A model generated the notes under the pieces. That model ran no database searches, was not told where the DNA came from, and was given only the letters and a program-made list of their open reading frames with translations. This document shows, piece after piece, positions 1-6,221 of a stretch of 7,817 bases of DNA (positions within the stretch are counted from its first letter, which is position 1; each line of letters begins with the position of its first letter). The position numbers and the translations under genes are program-made. The DNA comes from Rhodoferax sp. (GTDB lineage: Bacteria > Pseudomonadota > Gammaproteobacteria > Burkholderiales > Burkholderiaceae_C): positions 1-7,817 of the forward strand of contig JAURGS010000118.1 in the NCBI GenBank assembly GCA_030833685.1, in the 5' to 3' direction.

Positions 1-353
1 GCGGCGTTGTCGCCGTCGACAGAGCCGAAGTTACCCTGGCCGTCAACCAGCATGTGGCGCATGGAAAAATCTTGCGCCATGCGCACAATCGTGTCGTACA
101 CCGATTGGTCGCCGTGGGGGTGGTACTTACCAATCACATCGCCAACGATACGGGCCGATTTTTTGTAAGCCTTGTTCCAGTCATTGCTGAGTTCGTGCAT
201 GGCAAAGAGCACGCGGCGGTGAACGGGTTTGAGGCCGTCACGGGCGTCGGGCAGGGCACGACCCACGATCACGCTCATGGCGTAGTCGAGGTAGCTGCGA
301 CGCATTTCCTCTTCAAGACTGGTTGGAAGCGTTTCTTTGGCGAATTGGGTCAT
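1..353 (-). CDS. gyrA: DNA gyrase subunit A, N-terminal part (runs off left edge)
   Basis: The reverse strand from the ATG at 353-351 encodes 117 residues beginning MTQFAKETLP and continues beyond the window. It is the breakage-reunion subunit of the type II topoisomerase that introduces negative supercoils. Visible landmarks are the SYLDYAMSVIVGRALPDARDGLKPVHRR segment (about residues 20-47) and the quinolone-resistance region GKYHPHGD (75-82) followed by Q83, S84, V85, Y86, D87 and then TIVRMAQDFSMRHML. The numbering matches E. coli GyrA exactly through this region. The catalytic tyrosine (Tyr122 in E. coli) lies just past the edge. I chose the start by homology, because no good Shine-Dalgarno sequence precedes it. 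Odd point: E. coli residue Ser83 is Gln here and Ala84 is Ser. The gene is divergent from the OmpA-family gene, with a 248-bp spacer. Identification is very secure. Confidence 0.97.
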   Translation of the reverse strand, partial: MTQFAKETLPTSLEEEMRRSYLDYAMSVIVGRALPDARDGLKPVHRRVLFAMHELSNDWNKAYKKSARIVGDVIGKYHPHGDQSVYDTIVRMAQDFSMRHMLVDGQGNFGSVDGDNA

Positions 354-601
354 GAAGGCGGGGATAGGGGTTTGTGGCGAGGGCGCTGTCCCGATTTTAT
401 GCTGTTGCGGCAAGGCAACGCTTGGCGCGTCCACCAGGCTTTTGTCCGTCCGCGGTATTGCCAAAGCCATGCTTCGTCCACAATCCAAAAGGCCCCCGGG
501 CCATCATGTGGCACAATCAGGACACTTCCGCCAAGCTCGGTCTTGCGTGGTTTGAATCCATACACCGCAGCCCGTCTGTCAACATCCCCAAAAGGAGAAT
601 C

Positions 602-1303
602 ATGAAAAAATCGACCCATTTGGCTGTACTAATCGCCTCTGTCCTGGTTGCCACCACAGTAGGCGCGCAGACCATTAATAACTGGCGCAGTGCCGACGGA
701 ACGGTCTGGAAAAACGGCACGCAGGAATTCTGCTGGCGCAATTCGTCCTGGACCCCGGCTACGGCAGCGCCTGGTTGTGACGGCGCGATCGAGCCCACGA
801 AGCCGGCCCCCGCTGCCGCACCAGCGCCAGCGCCAAAACCGATGCCTATGCCAGCGCCTGCCCCTAAGCCTGCTGCAGCAGCAGCACCAGCACCAGCACC
901 AGCACCAGCACCAGCACCAGCACCAGCACCAGCACCAGCTGCCAAGGTGGCCGTGGCCAAGGTGACCTATGCTGCTGACACCTTCTTTGATTTTGATAAG
1001 GCGGTGATCAAGCCTGAAGGCAAAGCCAAGTTGGATGATTTGGTTGCCAAAGTCAAGAACATCAAGCTTGAAGTCATTATTGCTGTGGGTCACGCCGACT
1101 CCACTGGCCCTGATGCTTACAACCAGAAGCTGTCGGTTCGCCGTGCAGAGGCGGTCAAGGCTTACCTCGTGTCCCAGGGTGTTGACAAGAATCGTGTCTA
1201 CACCGAAGGTAAGGGCGAGAAGCAACCGATTGCAGACAACAAGACCAGCGAAGGCCGTGCCAAGAACCGCCGCGTTGAGGTTGAAGTGGTCGGCACTCGC
1301 TGA
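602..1303 (+). CDS. OmpA-family peptidoglycan-binding protein with Ala-Pro linker
   Basis: A 233-residue secreted protein. Residues 1-22 form a signal peptide (MKK, hydrophobic core, cleavage near VGA|Q). Residues 23-61 are a short segment with two cysteines (C44, C59) that could form a periplasmic disulfide. Residues 65-114 are a Pro/Ala-rich linker ending in nine perfect AP units. Residues 121-233 are an OmpA C-terminal domain with FFDFDKAVIKPEGKAKL, GHADSTG (D166), YNQKLSVRRAEAV (R181) and GRAKNRRVEV. By family knowledge the Asp and Arg bind diaminopimelate in peptidoglycan. There is no eight-stranded beta-barrel region, so this is the short linker type rather than a classical OmpA porin. 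The start at 602 follows an AGGAGA ribosome-binding site (593-598); the longer upstream open frame lacks a comparable signal and would place the signal peptide internally. The gene is monocistronic, closed by the terminator at 1323-1348. The likely role is anchoring the outer envelope to peptidoglycan. Confidence 0.93.
   Translation: MKKSTHLAVLIASVLVATTVGAQTINNWRSADGTVWKNGTQEFCWRNSSWTPATAAPGCDGAIEPTKPAPAAAPAPAPKPMPMPAPAPKPAAAAAPAPAPAPAPAPAPAPAPAAKVAVAKVTYAADTFFDFDKAVIKPEGKAKLDDLVAKVKNIKLEVIIAVGHADSTGPDAYNQKLSVRRAEAVKAYLVSQGVDKNRVYTEGKGEKQPIADNKTSEGRAKNRRVEVEVVGTR
884..937 (+). repeat. Perfect hexanucleotide tandem repeat, 9 x GCACCA
   Basis: Nine consecutive exact GCACCA units lie inside the OmpA-family gene, preceded by four alanine codons (GCT followed by three GCA, 872-883). 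Each unit encodes Ala-Pro, so gain or loss of units changes linker length without shifting frame. The copies are identical at the synonymous positions, whereas the Pro/Ala codons just upstream (about 800-870) are mixed. This suggests recent expansion by slippage. The repeat also produces artificial long open frames on the opposite strand (poly Gly-Ala and Cys-Trp), which are not genes. Confidence 0.95.
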
Positions 1304-1322
1304 TTGGCGACAGCCCCTTCCT

Positions 1323-1348
1323 AAAAACCCGCTTCGGCGGGTTTTTTT
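1323..1348 (+). terminator. Rho-independent terminator of the OmpA-family gene
   Basis: The stem CCCGC (1328-1332) pairs with GCGGG (1337-1341) around a TTCG tetraloop. It is extended by five A:T pairs and followed by a run of seven T residues (1342-1348). It starts 19 bases after the TGA stop of the OmpA-family gene. It is a textbook intrinsic terminator with an exceptionally stable UUCG loop, and the A-run on the left could let it work partly in both directions. Confidence 0.93.
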
Positions 1349-1394
1349 GTCGCCAAGGCGGCTTGACGTCAAGGCAAAACCTGAAAAAAGCGAG

Positions 1395-2150
1395 ATGGAG
1401 CTCCAGTCGATCCTGTATTCACAAGGCTTTGGCACCCGGCGGGTCTGCGCGGGCCTCATTCAGCAGGGTCAAGTCATGGTTTATCCCCACCCAGGTGCCG
1501 AACAGGCGCTACCGTGCACCGACGCCGCAGCCAATTTCGAGTTGCAGGATTTTCGATTTCGTGTGCAGGGTACCGATTGGCGCTATGCGGAAAAGGCCTA
1601 TCTGATGTTGCACAAGCCAGCGGGTACCGAGTGTTCCCATAAGCCAGGCGCGTATCCCAGCGTCTACACCTTGCTCCCGGCGCCACTGCGGCAACGGCCA
1701 CAAAAAGGTGGCTTGCAAGGCGTCCAGGCGGTGGGGCGGCTCGACCAGGATACGACGGGCTTGTTGCTGCTAACCGATGACGGGCAGTTTTTGCACAAGA
1801 TGAACTCGCCCCGGCACCACGTGCCCAAGACCTATGCCGTGACGGTGAAGCACCCGCTGCAGGCGCGGCAAATTCAGGCCTTGCTGGGTGGCGTTGTTTT
1901 GGACGATGACCCCACGCCGGTGCGCGCTCAGGCTTGCGATCAGGTGAGCGACATGCAGCTTAACCTCACCCTGACCCAAGGCAAATACCACCAGGTCAAG
2001 CGCATGATTGCAGCTGTGGGCAACCGAGTAGAGGCCTTGCATCGTTTTCAGATTGGTTTGCTGACCCTGCCCAAAAACCTGGCACCGGGCCAATGGCAGT
2101 GGCTTGACCCCAGCGATTTGCAGTTAGTCAAGACGGCTACTCAGGTCTGA
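1395..2150 (+). CDS. RsuA/RluB-family rRNA pseudouridine synthase
   Basis: A 251-residue cytoplasmic enzyme that isomerises a uridine in ribosomal RNA to pseudouridine. The N-terminal part (about 1-55, MELQSILYSQGFGTRRVCAG) fits a degenerate S4-type RNA-binding domain. The catalytic domain has HKPAG (73-77), the family motif GRLDQDTTGLLLLTDDG (114-130) with the expected catalytic aspartate D117, KTYAVTV (145-151), and GKYHQVKRM (196-204), which closes the active site. Length and motif layout fit RsuA (16S rRNA U516) better than the RluE/RluF branches, but I cannot exclude another site specificity. I chose the ATG at 1395 because the open frame further upstream runs through the OmpA-family gene and the terminator; the ribosome-binding signal (AAAAAG) is weak. 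No partner gene is obvious, and it lies 91 bases after the preceding gene, behind its terminator. Confidence 0.88.
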   Translation: MELQSILYSQGFGTRRVCAGLIQQGQVMVYPHPGAEQALPCTDAAANFELQDFRFRVQGTDWRYAEKAYLMLHKPAGTECSHKPGAYPSVYTLLPAPLRQRPQKGGLQGVQAVGRLDQDTTGLLLLTDDGQFLHKMNSPRHHVPKTYAVTVKHPLQARQIQALLGGVVLDDDPTPVRAQACDQVSDMQLNLTLTQGKYHQVKRMIAAVGNRVEALHRFQIGLLTLPKNLAPGQWQWLDPSDLQLVKTATQV

Positions 2151-2255
2151 GCTTGTGAGCGCTTGTGTTGTGTTGGGGGAGCATTTGATGGAAAACCGGA
2201 AGGCTGCCGGGCTCGGGTTATGCTTGTCGCGCACGATGCGACCTGTACCCGATAA

Positions 2256-2281
2256 CGCTTGCGCTGGTTTGCAAGCAAGCG
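2256..2281 (+). other. Small inverted repeat just before the ChaC-like gene
   Basis: CGCTTGC (2256-2262) can pair with GCAAGCG (2275-2281), or in another register GCTTGC (2257-2262) with GCAAGC (2271-2276). The structure ends five bases before the ATG at 2286, where a ribosome-binding site should be, and no good Shine-Dalgarno is visible there. It could limit translation initiation or be a chance feature of a GC-rich region. Confidence 0.3.
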
Positions 2282-2285
2282 AATA

Positions 2286-3047
2286 ATGACTGACCTGGCC
2301 ACAATGACAACGCAGGAAACCGCTGCCGACGATGCTTTTCGGCATTTGCCGCACCTCAAGGGCTTTTTGATCCCGCCCGAAGCCTCCAAGGCTCGCGTGA
2401 CGTCCGAGGTTTTGGCCCAGTGGGATGAAAAAGTTTTTGCACTCAGTGGTGAACGTCATTGGCGATTGAGCGATGCCGAGCGTGAGAAGGGCAGGTTAGC
2501 GGTCCTGCAAGCGCACCCGATCAGCGAGGACCTGTGGGTGTTTGCTTACGGCTCGCTGATGTGGGACCCGGGATTTCATTTTGCTGAGGTCCGCCACGGT
2601 GAACTGGCGGATCATGGGCGCTGCTTTAATTACCAGGTGGTCGCAGGCAGGGGTACACCTGCTGTGCCAGGCCTGGTTCTGTCCCTGATGCCGAGCCTGG
2701 GCACCCTCTGTAAGGGTTTGGTGTTTCGTGTGAGCGCCGAGCAAATTGAGTCAGAAACCCAAATTCTTTGGCGTCGCGAGATGCTGCGCGCGGGCTACAA
2801 CCCACAGTGGCATCCGCTACAGACCCCGCAAGGTCCTGTGCGTGCCTTGGTGTTCATGGCATCGCCGGGTGAGTCCATGTATGTCCATGGCTTGTCAATG
2901 GCGCAAACCGCACAGCGTTTGGCTGCCGCCGAGGGCAATCTGGGAAAGAACCGCGACTATCTGCATCGTCTGGCCGAGCAACTGGACTGCCTGGGCATAC
3001 CTGATCCTTACGTCTCGCAATTGCACAAACAGGTGGCGGCTCTTTGA
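2286..3047 (+). CDS. ChaC-like gamma-glutamylcyclotransferase
   Basis: A 253-residue cytoplasmic protein. The ChaC domain begins around residue 83 with WVFAYGSLMWDP (84-95; YGSL is the gamma-glutamyl-binding loop). It continues with GRCFNYQVVAGRGTPAVPG (111-129), KGLVFRV (143-149) and LWRREMLRAGYNPQW (161-175), in which E165 aligns with the glutamate essential in ChaC proteins. The C-terminal NLGKNRDYLHRLAEQL segment (218-233) matches the usual helical end. ChaC enzymes cleave glutathione to 5-oxoproline and Cys-Gly; that reaction is assigned here by family, not shown. The N-terminal 80 residues (polar, helical) are about 35 longer than the equivalent part of E. coli ChaC as I remember it. 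The start is uncertain: ATG 2286 and ATG 2304 are both possible, and TTG 2259 would add nine residues. A hairpin sits immediately upstream. Confidence 0.85.
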   Translation: MTDLATMTTQETAADDAFRHLPHLKGFLIPPEASKARVTSEVLAQWDEKVFALSGERHWRLSDAEREKGRLAVLQAHPISEDLWVFAYGSLMWDPGFHFAEVRHGELADHGRCFNYQVVAGRGTPAVPGLVLSLMPSLGTLCKGLVFRVSAEQIESETQILWRREMLRAGYNPQWHPLQTPQGPVRALVFMASPGESMYVHGLSMAQTAQRLAAAEGNLGKNRDYLHRLAEQLDCLGIPDPYVSQLHKQVAAL

Positions 3048-3121
3048 CGAAGGGGCGCCTGGACAGGTTTCATTCGCCAGAATAAGGGTTTCCCCTAGGT
3101 TTTTTGGCATGAAGCCGGCTA

Positions 3122-3127
3122 GATAAT
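3122..3127 (+). promoter_or_regulatory. Candidate -10 box of the glycoside-transport operon
   Basis: GATAAT matches the sigma-70 -10 consensus at five of six positions. It lies just before the LacI-type dyad, so a start site near 3134 would fall inside the dyad, which is the arrangement expected for repression. No convincing -35 hexamer sits 16-18 bases upstream: the nearest, TTGGCA at 3104-3109, is only 12 bases away. The call is therefore tentative. Confidence 0.35.
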
Positions 3128-3129
3128 CC

Positions 3130-3155
3130 AAAAACGTTTTCGCAAAAACGTTTTT
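3130..3155 (+). promoter_or_regulatory. Tandem LacI/GalR-type operator dyad
   Basis: Two copies of the 10-bp palindrome AAAACGTTTT (3131-3140 and 3145-3154) have centres 14 bp apart. The whole element is itself a perfect 11-bp inverted repeat around a CGCA spacer (3141-3144). The central CG flanked by A and T runs is the classic half-site layout of LacI/GalR-family regulators. It lies 35 bases before the ATG of the solute-binding protein and next to a -10-like box, as expected for a repressor site controlling a sugar-transport operon. No regulator gene is in the window. As RNA it could also fold, but the stem has only two G:C pairs. Confidence 0.7.
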
Positions 3156-3190
3156 GAGCATTTGAATTTTCTATTTTTAGGAGTTTTTCG

Positions 3191-4468
3191 ATGGCTTTCT
3201 TCAAGGTGAAATCACAACTCGCGATGATGGCTGTCGCGGGCTCTTTTATGGTGCCAGCCACTGGCCAGGCTCAATCGGTGCTGATTTGGTCAACCCAGGC
3301 ATCGCCCGCAAAGGAAACCCAGGCGATGCGCGACGAGGTTCTCAAGGGCTCGCCGGTTGCTGTGGAGTTTCTGTCGAACCAGGAGGGGCCATTTTTGACC
3401 CGTCTGAACGCCGAGCTGCAGGCGGGCAAAGGTGCAATTGGCGTGATCGGCGCCTTACATGGCCAGCTCACTTCCAATGCGGACAGCTGGGTGGATATTT
3501 CGGGTGCGGCAAAAGGCGCCAATCTGAGCCCTGCCTTTATGAAATTGGGTAAGCTCAACGGCGACACTCAGCGCTATGTGCCTTGGATGCAGGCCACTTA
3601 CATCATGGCGGCTAACAAAAAGGCCCTGCCTTACCTGCCCTCGGGCGCCGACATTAACAAGCTGAGCTACGACCAATTGGTCGCCTGGGCCAAAAATATG
3701 GCGGAGAAAACAGGTGGCCCCAAATTTGGTTTCCCGGCTGGCCCTCAAGGTCTGAAGCACCGCTTCTTCCAGGGGTATTTGTATCCTTCCTACGCCGATT
3801 CATCAGTCACGGAGTTTCGCTCGGCTGGCGCCGTCAAGGGTTGGGAGATGATGAAAGAGCTGTGGAAGTACACCAACCCAGCCTCCACCACTTACAACTT
3901 CATGCAAGAGCCTCTGTTGGCTGAACAGGTGTGGGTCGCGTTTGATCACACGGCCCGTCTGGCCGACGCGTTCAATGGCAAGCCTAATGACTTTGTGGCT
4001 TTCCCTGCACCAGCCGGCCCGACTGGCCGAGGTTTTATGCCGGTACTGGCCGGCCTGGCCATCCCCAAGACTGCACCAGACCGCGCAGCCGCGGAAAAAG
4101 TCGTGGCCTACCTGTTGCAGCCCTCGGTGCAGCTAGCCACACTCAAAGCAACCAACTTCTTCCCCACGGCTGATGTTGCCATTCCAAAAGACTTTCCGCC
4201 CTCGGTCGCGATTTCTGCGGCGGCGGTAAAGATGCAGGCGGGTTCGGCCGACGCCAACCCTGGTCTCTTGCCGGTGGGCCTTGGTGCGCTGGGTGGCAAG
4301 TTCAACCAAGTCTATGTCGACTCGTTCGAGCGCATCGTGCTGGCAGGTCAGCCTATCAAAGCGGTCCTCGATGAGCAGGCTGGCGCGTTGCGTGCCATCA
4401 TGCAAGAAGCGAAAGCACCCTGCTGGGAGCCCGACCGTCCTTCGAACGGCGCCTGCCCGGTCAAGTAA
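3191..4468 (+). CDS. ABC transporter periplasmic sugar/glycoside-binding protein
   Basis: A 425-residue family 1 type (MalE-like) extracellular solute-binding protein. Residues 1-27 are a signal peptide with a cleavage site near GQA|Q; there is no lipobox cysteine, so it should be free in the periplasm. The mature protein has the expected two-lobe pattern: an N-terminal VLIWSTQASPAKETQAM segment, a middle ligand-site region around MQATYIMAANKKAL, and a late AEQVWVAFDHTARL...GRGFMPVLAGLAIPKTAPD...AAEKVVAYLL block typical of sugar binders. The only two cysteines, C411 and C422, sit in the last 15 residues. The start at 3191 is backed by TAGGAGT (3178-3184). It is the first gene of the operon, downstream of a LacI-type operator. 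It captures the substrate and delivers it to the two permeases. The ligand cannot be read from the sequence; an oligosaccharide or small glycoside is likely from the neighbours. Confidence 0.9.
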   Translation: MAFFKVKSQLAMMAVAGSFMVPATGQAQSVLIWSTQASPAKETQAMRDEVLKGSPVAVEFLSNQEGPFLTRLNAELQAGKGAIGVIGALHGQLTSNADSWVDISGAAKGANLSPAFMKLGKLNGDTQRYVPWMQATYIMAANKKALPYLPSGADINKLSYDQLVAWAKNMAEKTGGPKFGFPAGPQGLKHRFFQGYLYPSYADSSVTEFRSAGAVKGWEMMKELWKYTNPASTTYNFMQEPLLAEQVWVAFDHTARLADAFNGKPNDFVAFPAPAGPTGRGFMPVLAGLAIPKTAPDRAAAEKVVAYLLQPSVQLATLKATNFFPTADVAIPKDFPPSVAISAAAVKMQAGSADANPGLLPVGLGALGGKFNQVYVDSFERIVLAGQPIKAVLDEQAGALRAIMQEAKAPCWEPDRPSNGACPVK

Positions 4469-4496
4469 AACTGTCGTCACCGAGTTGACGTGAGCC

Positions 4497-4520
4497 CGGC
4501 GGTGCACGCATGCACCGCCG
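4497..4520 (+). other. Intergenic hairpin between binding-protein and permease genes
   Basis: A perfect 10-bp GC-rich stem (CGGCGGTGCA, 4497-4506, with TGCACCGCCG, 4511-4520) encloses the loop CGCA. It sits in the 70-base gap between the binding protein stop and the permease ATG. No T-run follows, so it is not a standard intrinsic terminator. In ABC sugar operons such structures often stabilise the upstream mRNA or dampen downstream expression, keeping binding protein in excess of membrane components. That role is inferred here from position and shape. Confidence 0.75.
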
Positions 4521-4538
4521 CCTGCGTCCCGCCATCCG

Positions 4539-5387
4539 ATGCAACAACGCAATCTGGCCTATGCCTTGATCGCTCCTGCGGCGATCTTCACGGTGGCCTT
4601 ATTTTTGTACCCCTTGGTACTGGTTAGCCTGGATGCGTTTTCATCCAAGGCGGGTGGCTACTCGCTGGAGAACTTTCAGACCATGTATGGCAACTGGAAG
4701 TTCGGTAAAGCTTTTCGCAACACCGTGTTGCTGGCATTGTTGGTGGTGCCGATCCAGATTGTGATTTCACTGGCGATGGCACAAATGCTCATGCGCATAC
4801 AGCGTGGGCGAGACGCCTTTTTGTACATCTGGACAATTCCGCTGGGCATTTCGGATTTGGCCGCTGGCATTATTTGGCTGGGAATTTTTGAGCAAACCGG
4901 CTTTCTCAACAGCGTCCTGATTAAGACGGGCTTAGTGGCTGCGCCGGTGTCGTTTCTGGGATTTAACGATACCGGGAGTACGTTGATCGCTGTGATGCTG
5001 GCGGAAATTTGGCGCTCCACGCCGATTGTGCTGGTGATTCTTGTCTCGGGCATCGGTCTCATACCCAAAGAATACGGGGAGGCCGCTGAGGTATTCGGTG
5101 CCACGCCATGGCAAAAATTTCGTCGGGTGACGCTGCCACTTCTGAAACCCAGCCTGCAAACGGCGCTGATCCTGCGCACAATTCTCGCCCTAGAGGTTTT
5201 TGCTGTCGTTGCCGCACTCTCAGGTACGAAATTTCCGGTTCTTATGGGCGAGACCTACCACTGGCAGTTTGCTTTGCAAGACGGTCGGGTGGCGGCAGCA
5301 TTTGCGTTGGTGGTCTTGGCGCTGTCGGTCAGCACCACATTGATTTATTTGCGCTGGCTTCGGGTCCCGCCGGGAGTTAAGGCATGA
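4539..5387 (+). CDS. ABC sugar transporter permease (MalF-type)
   Basis: A 282-residue inner-membrane protein of the binding-protein-dependent transport permease family, with about six hydrophobic helices (first at about residues 7-31, others near 62-85, 98-117, 146-175, 206-229 and 252-271). The cytoplasmic EAA loop, which docks onto the ATPase, is EAAEVFGATPWQKFRRVTLP (181-200), with the invariant glycine G187 and the following Leu-Pro. It lacks the long extra N-terminal region of E. coli MalF and resembles the shorter trehalose/sugar transporter versions. It forms the channel with the next gene's product. There is no in-frame start between the upstream stop (4491) and 4539, and no clear Shine-Dalgarno, so translation may be weak. 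It overlaps the next gene by four bases (ATGA), indicating translational coupling. Confidence 0.92.
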   Translation: MQQRNLAYALIAPAAIFTVALFLYPLVLVSLDAFSSKAGGYSLENFQTMYGNWKFGKAFRNTVLLALLVVPIQIVISLAMAQMLMRIQRGRDAFLYIWTIPLGISDLAAGIIWLGIFEQTGFLNSVLIKTGLVAAPVSFLGFNDTGSTLIAVMLAEIWRSTPIVLVILVSGIGLIPKEYGEAAEVFGATPWQKFRRVTLPLLKPSLQTALILRTILALEVFAVVAALSGTKFPVLMGETYHWQFALQDGRVAAAFALVVLALSVSTTLIYLRWLRVPPGVKA

Positions 5388-6217
5388 CGCGTGAACTTGT
5401 TCCTCTGTCGGTGGCACAGTCGCGGCTTCGCCGACTGCTTTTTTGGGGCGCGCTGGTCGCAACCGTATGGATCCTCGTTCCCCTGTATTTGTTGGTGGTC
5501 AATGCGTGGTCTTCGGAGCAGGCTGTCAACGCCTTTCCCAAACAATTGGTGCCCGAGTTTGACGCCGGCAGCCTTAACTTTCTGTTGCAGTTTCGCGGTG
5601 TGCTGAGTGCGCTCAAGAATTCGCTGCTGGTGGCTTTTCTCACCATGGTCCTTAGTATCGGCCTGGGTGCGCCAGCGGGTTACGCGCTGGCGCGCTACGA
5701 ATTTCGGGGCAAGGGCTTGTTTCGCATGTTGATCATGCTTACCCGTGCTTTTCCGCTGCCGCTGTTGGCTTTGCCGCTAGCGGTGCTCTACATCCGCTTG
5801 GGCATCGACGACAGTGTTGTTGGTTTGGCCCTGGTGCACACCATGCTTGCGCTGCCATTTGCGGTGCTCATCACGTTTTCCCTGTTCAGTGGTGTCCCCA
5901 CAGAATTGGAGGAGGCCGCCTGGGTTTTTGGGTGCAACAAATGGCAGGCGTTTTTCAAAGTGGTGCTGCCCATCGCCCTGCCGGGCTTGGCCGCGTCGGC
6001 CATATTTGCTTTCGTGATTTCTTGGAACGAGGTCTTCGCCTCGTCGGTGCTCATGATTCAGCACCGAACGCTGACCGCGTTTTTGCTACAGGGTCTGGAT
6101 ACTTCGCCAGTGCCCCTGAAGTTCGCTGGTGGTGCGCTGTTGGTGCTGCCCGCCGCCGTATTCATGTTCCTCATTCGAAAACACCTGTTTGCGATGTGGG
6201 GCATCTCCAACCGCTAA
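5384..6217 (+). CDS. ABC sugar transporter permease (MalG-type)
   Basis: A 277-residue inner-membrane permease, the partner of the preceding gene. It has a hydrophobic helix at about 18-41, further helices near 79-104, 114-138, 145-168, 202-225 and 248-266, and a periplasmic loop between the first two. The EAA motif is EEAAWVFGCNKWQAFFKVVL (176-195), with glycine G183 and P196 in the expected places. The ISWNEVFASSVL segment (212-223) and the short charged end KHLFAMWGISNR are typical of MalG-class proteins. The ATG lies inside the stop of the upstream permease (ATGA overlap), and the ATPase starts four bases after its stop, so all three transporter genes are tightly coupled. The substrate is unknown; it is set mainly by the binding protein and this membrane pair. 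Confidence 0.92.
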   Translation: MTRELVPLSVAQSRLRRLLFWGALVATVWILVPLYLLVVNAWSSEQAVNAFPKQLVPEFDAGSLNFLLQFRGVLSALKNSLLVAFLTMVLSIGLGAPAGYALARYEFRGKGLFRMLIMLTRAFPLPLLALPLAVLYIRLGIDDSVVGLALVHTMLALPFAVLITFSLFSGVPTELEEAAWVFGCNKWQAFFKVVLPIALPGLAASAIFAFVISWNEVFASSVLMIQHRTLTAFLLQGLDTSPVPLKFAGGALLVLPAAVFMFLIRKHLFAMWGISNR

Positions 6218-6221
6218 AACC

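Noticed and set aside
354..601. Promoters in the gyrA-OmpA intergenic region (TAAAAT on the minus strand at 399-394; CACAAT at 512-517 on the plus strand)
   Set aside because: Both resemble -10 boxes and promoters must exist here, but neither has a -35 hexamer at proper spacing, so I could not support a specific call. I see no other structure in this 248-bp gap beyond small GC-rich inverted repeats.
374..601. N-terminal extension of the OmpA-family frame upstream of 602
   Set aside because: The strong AGGAGA site and the signal peptide place the true start at 602; the upstream part has no signal or domain.
517..1459. Long minus-strand open frames over the OmpA-family gene encoding poly Gly-Ala and Cys-Trp repeats
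   Set aside because: They are the reverse reading of the GCACCA repeat and GC-rich linker codons, with no start signals or recognisable domain; the plus-strand gene explains the region.
2259..2285. TTG start at 2259 for the ChaC-like gene
   Set aside because: It would place the start inside a hairpin with no ribosome-binding sequence; the ATG at 2286 needs no rare start codon.
3130..3155. Dyad before the operon as a rho-independent terminator of the ChaC-like gene
   Set aside because: The stem is nearly all A:T with only two G:C pairs and no long T-run beyond the arm. The LacI-type palindromic cores and position before the binding protein fit an operator better, though weak termination is not excluded.
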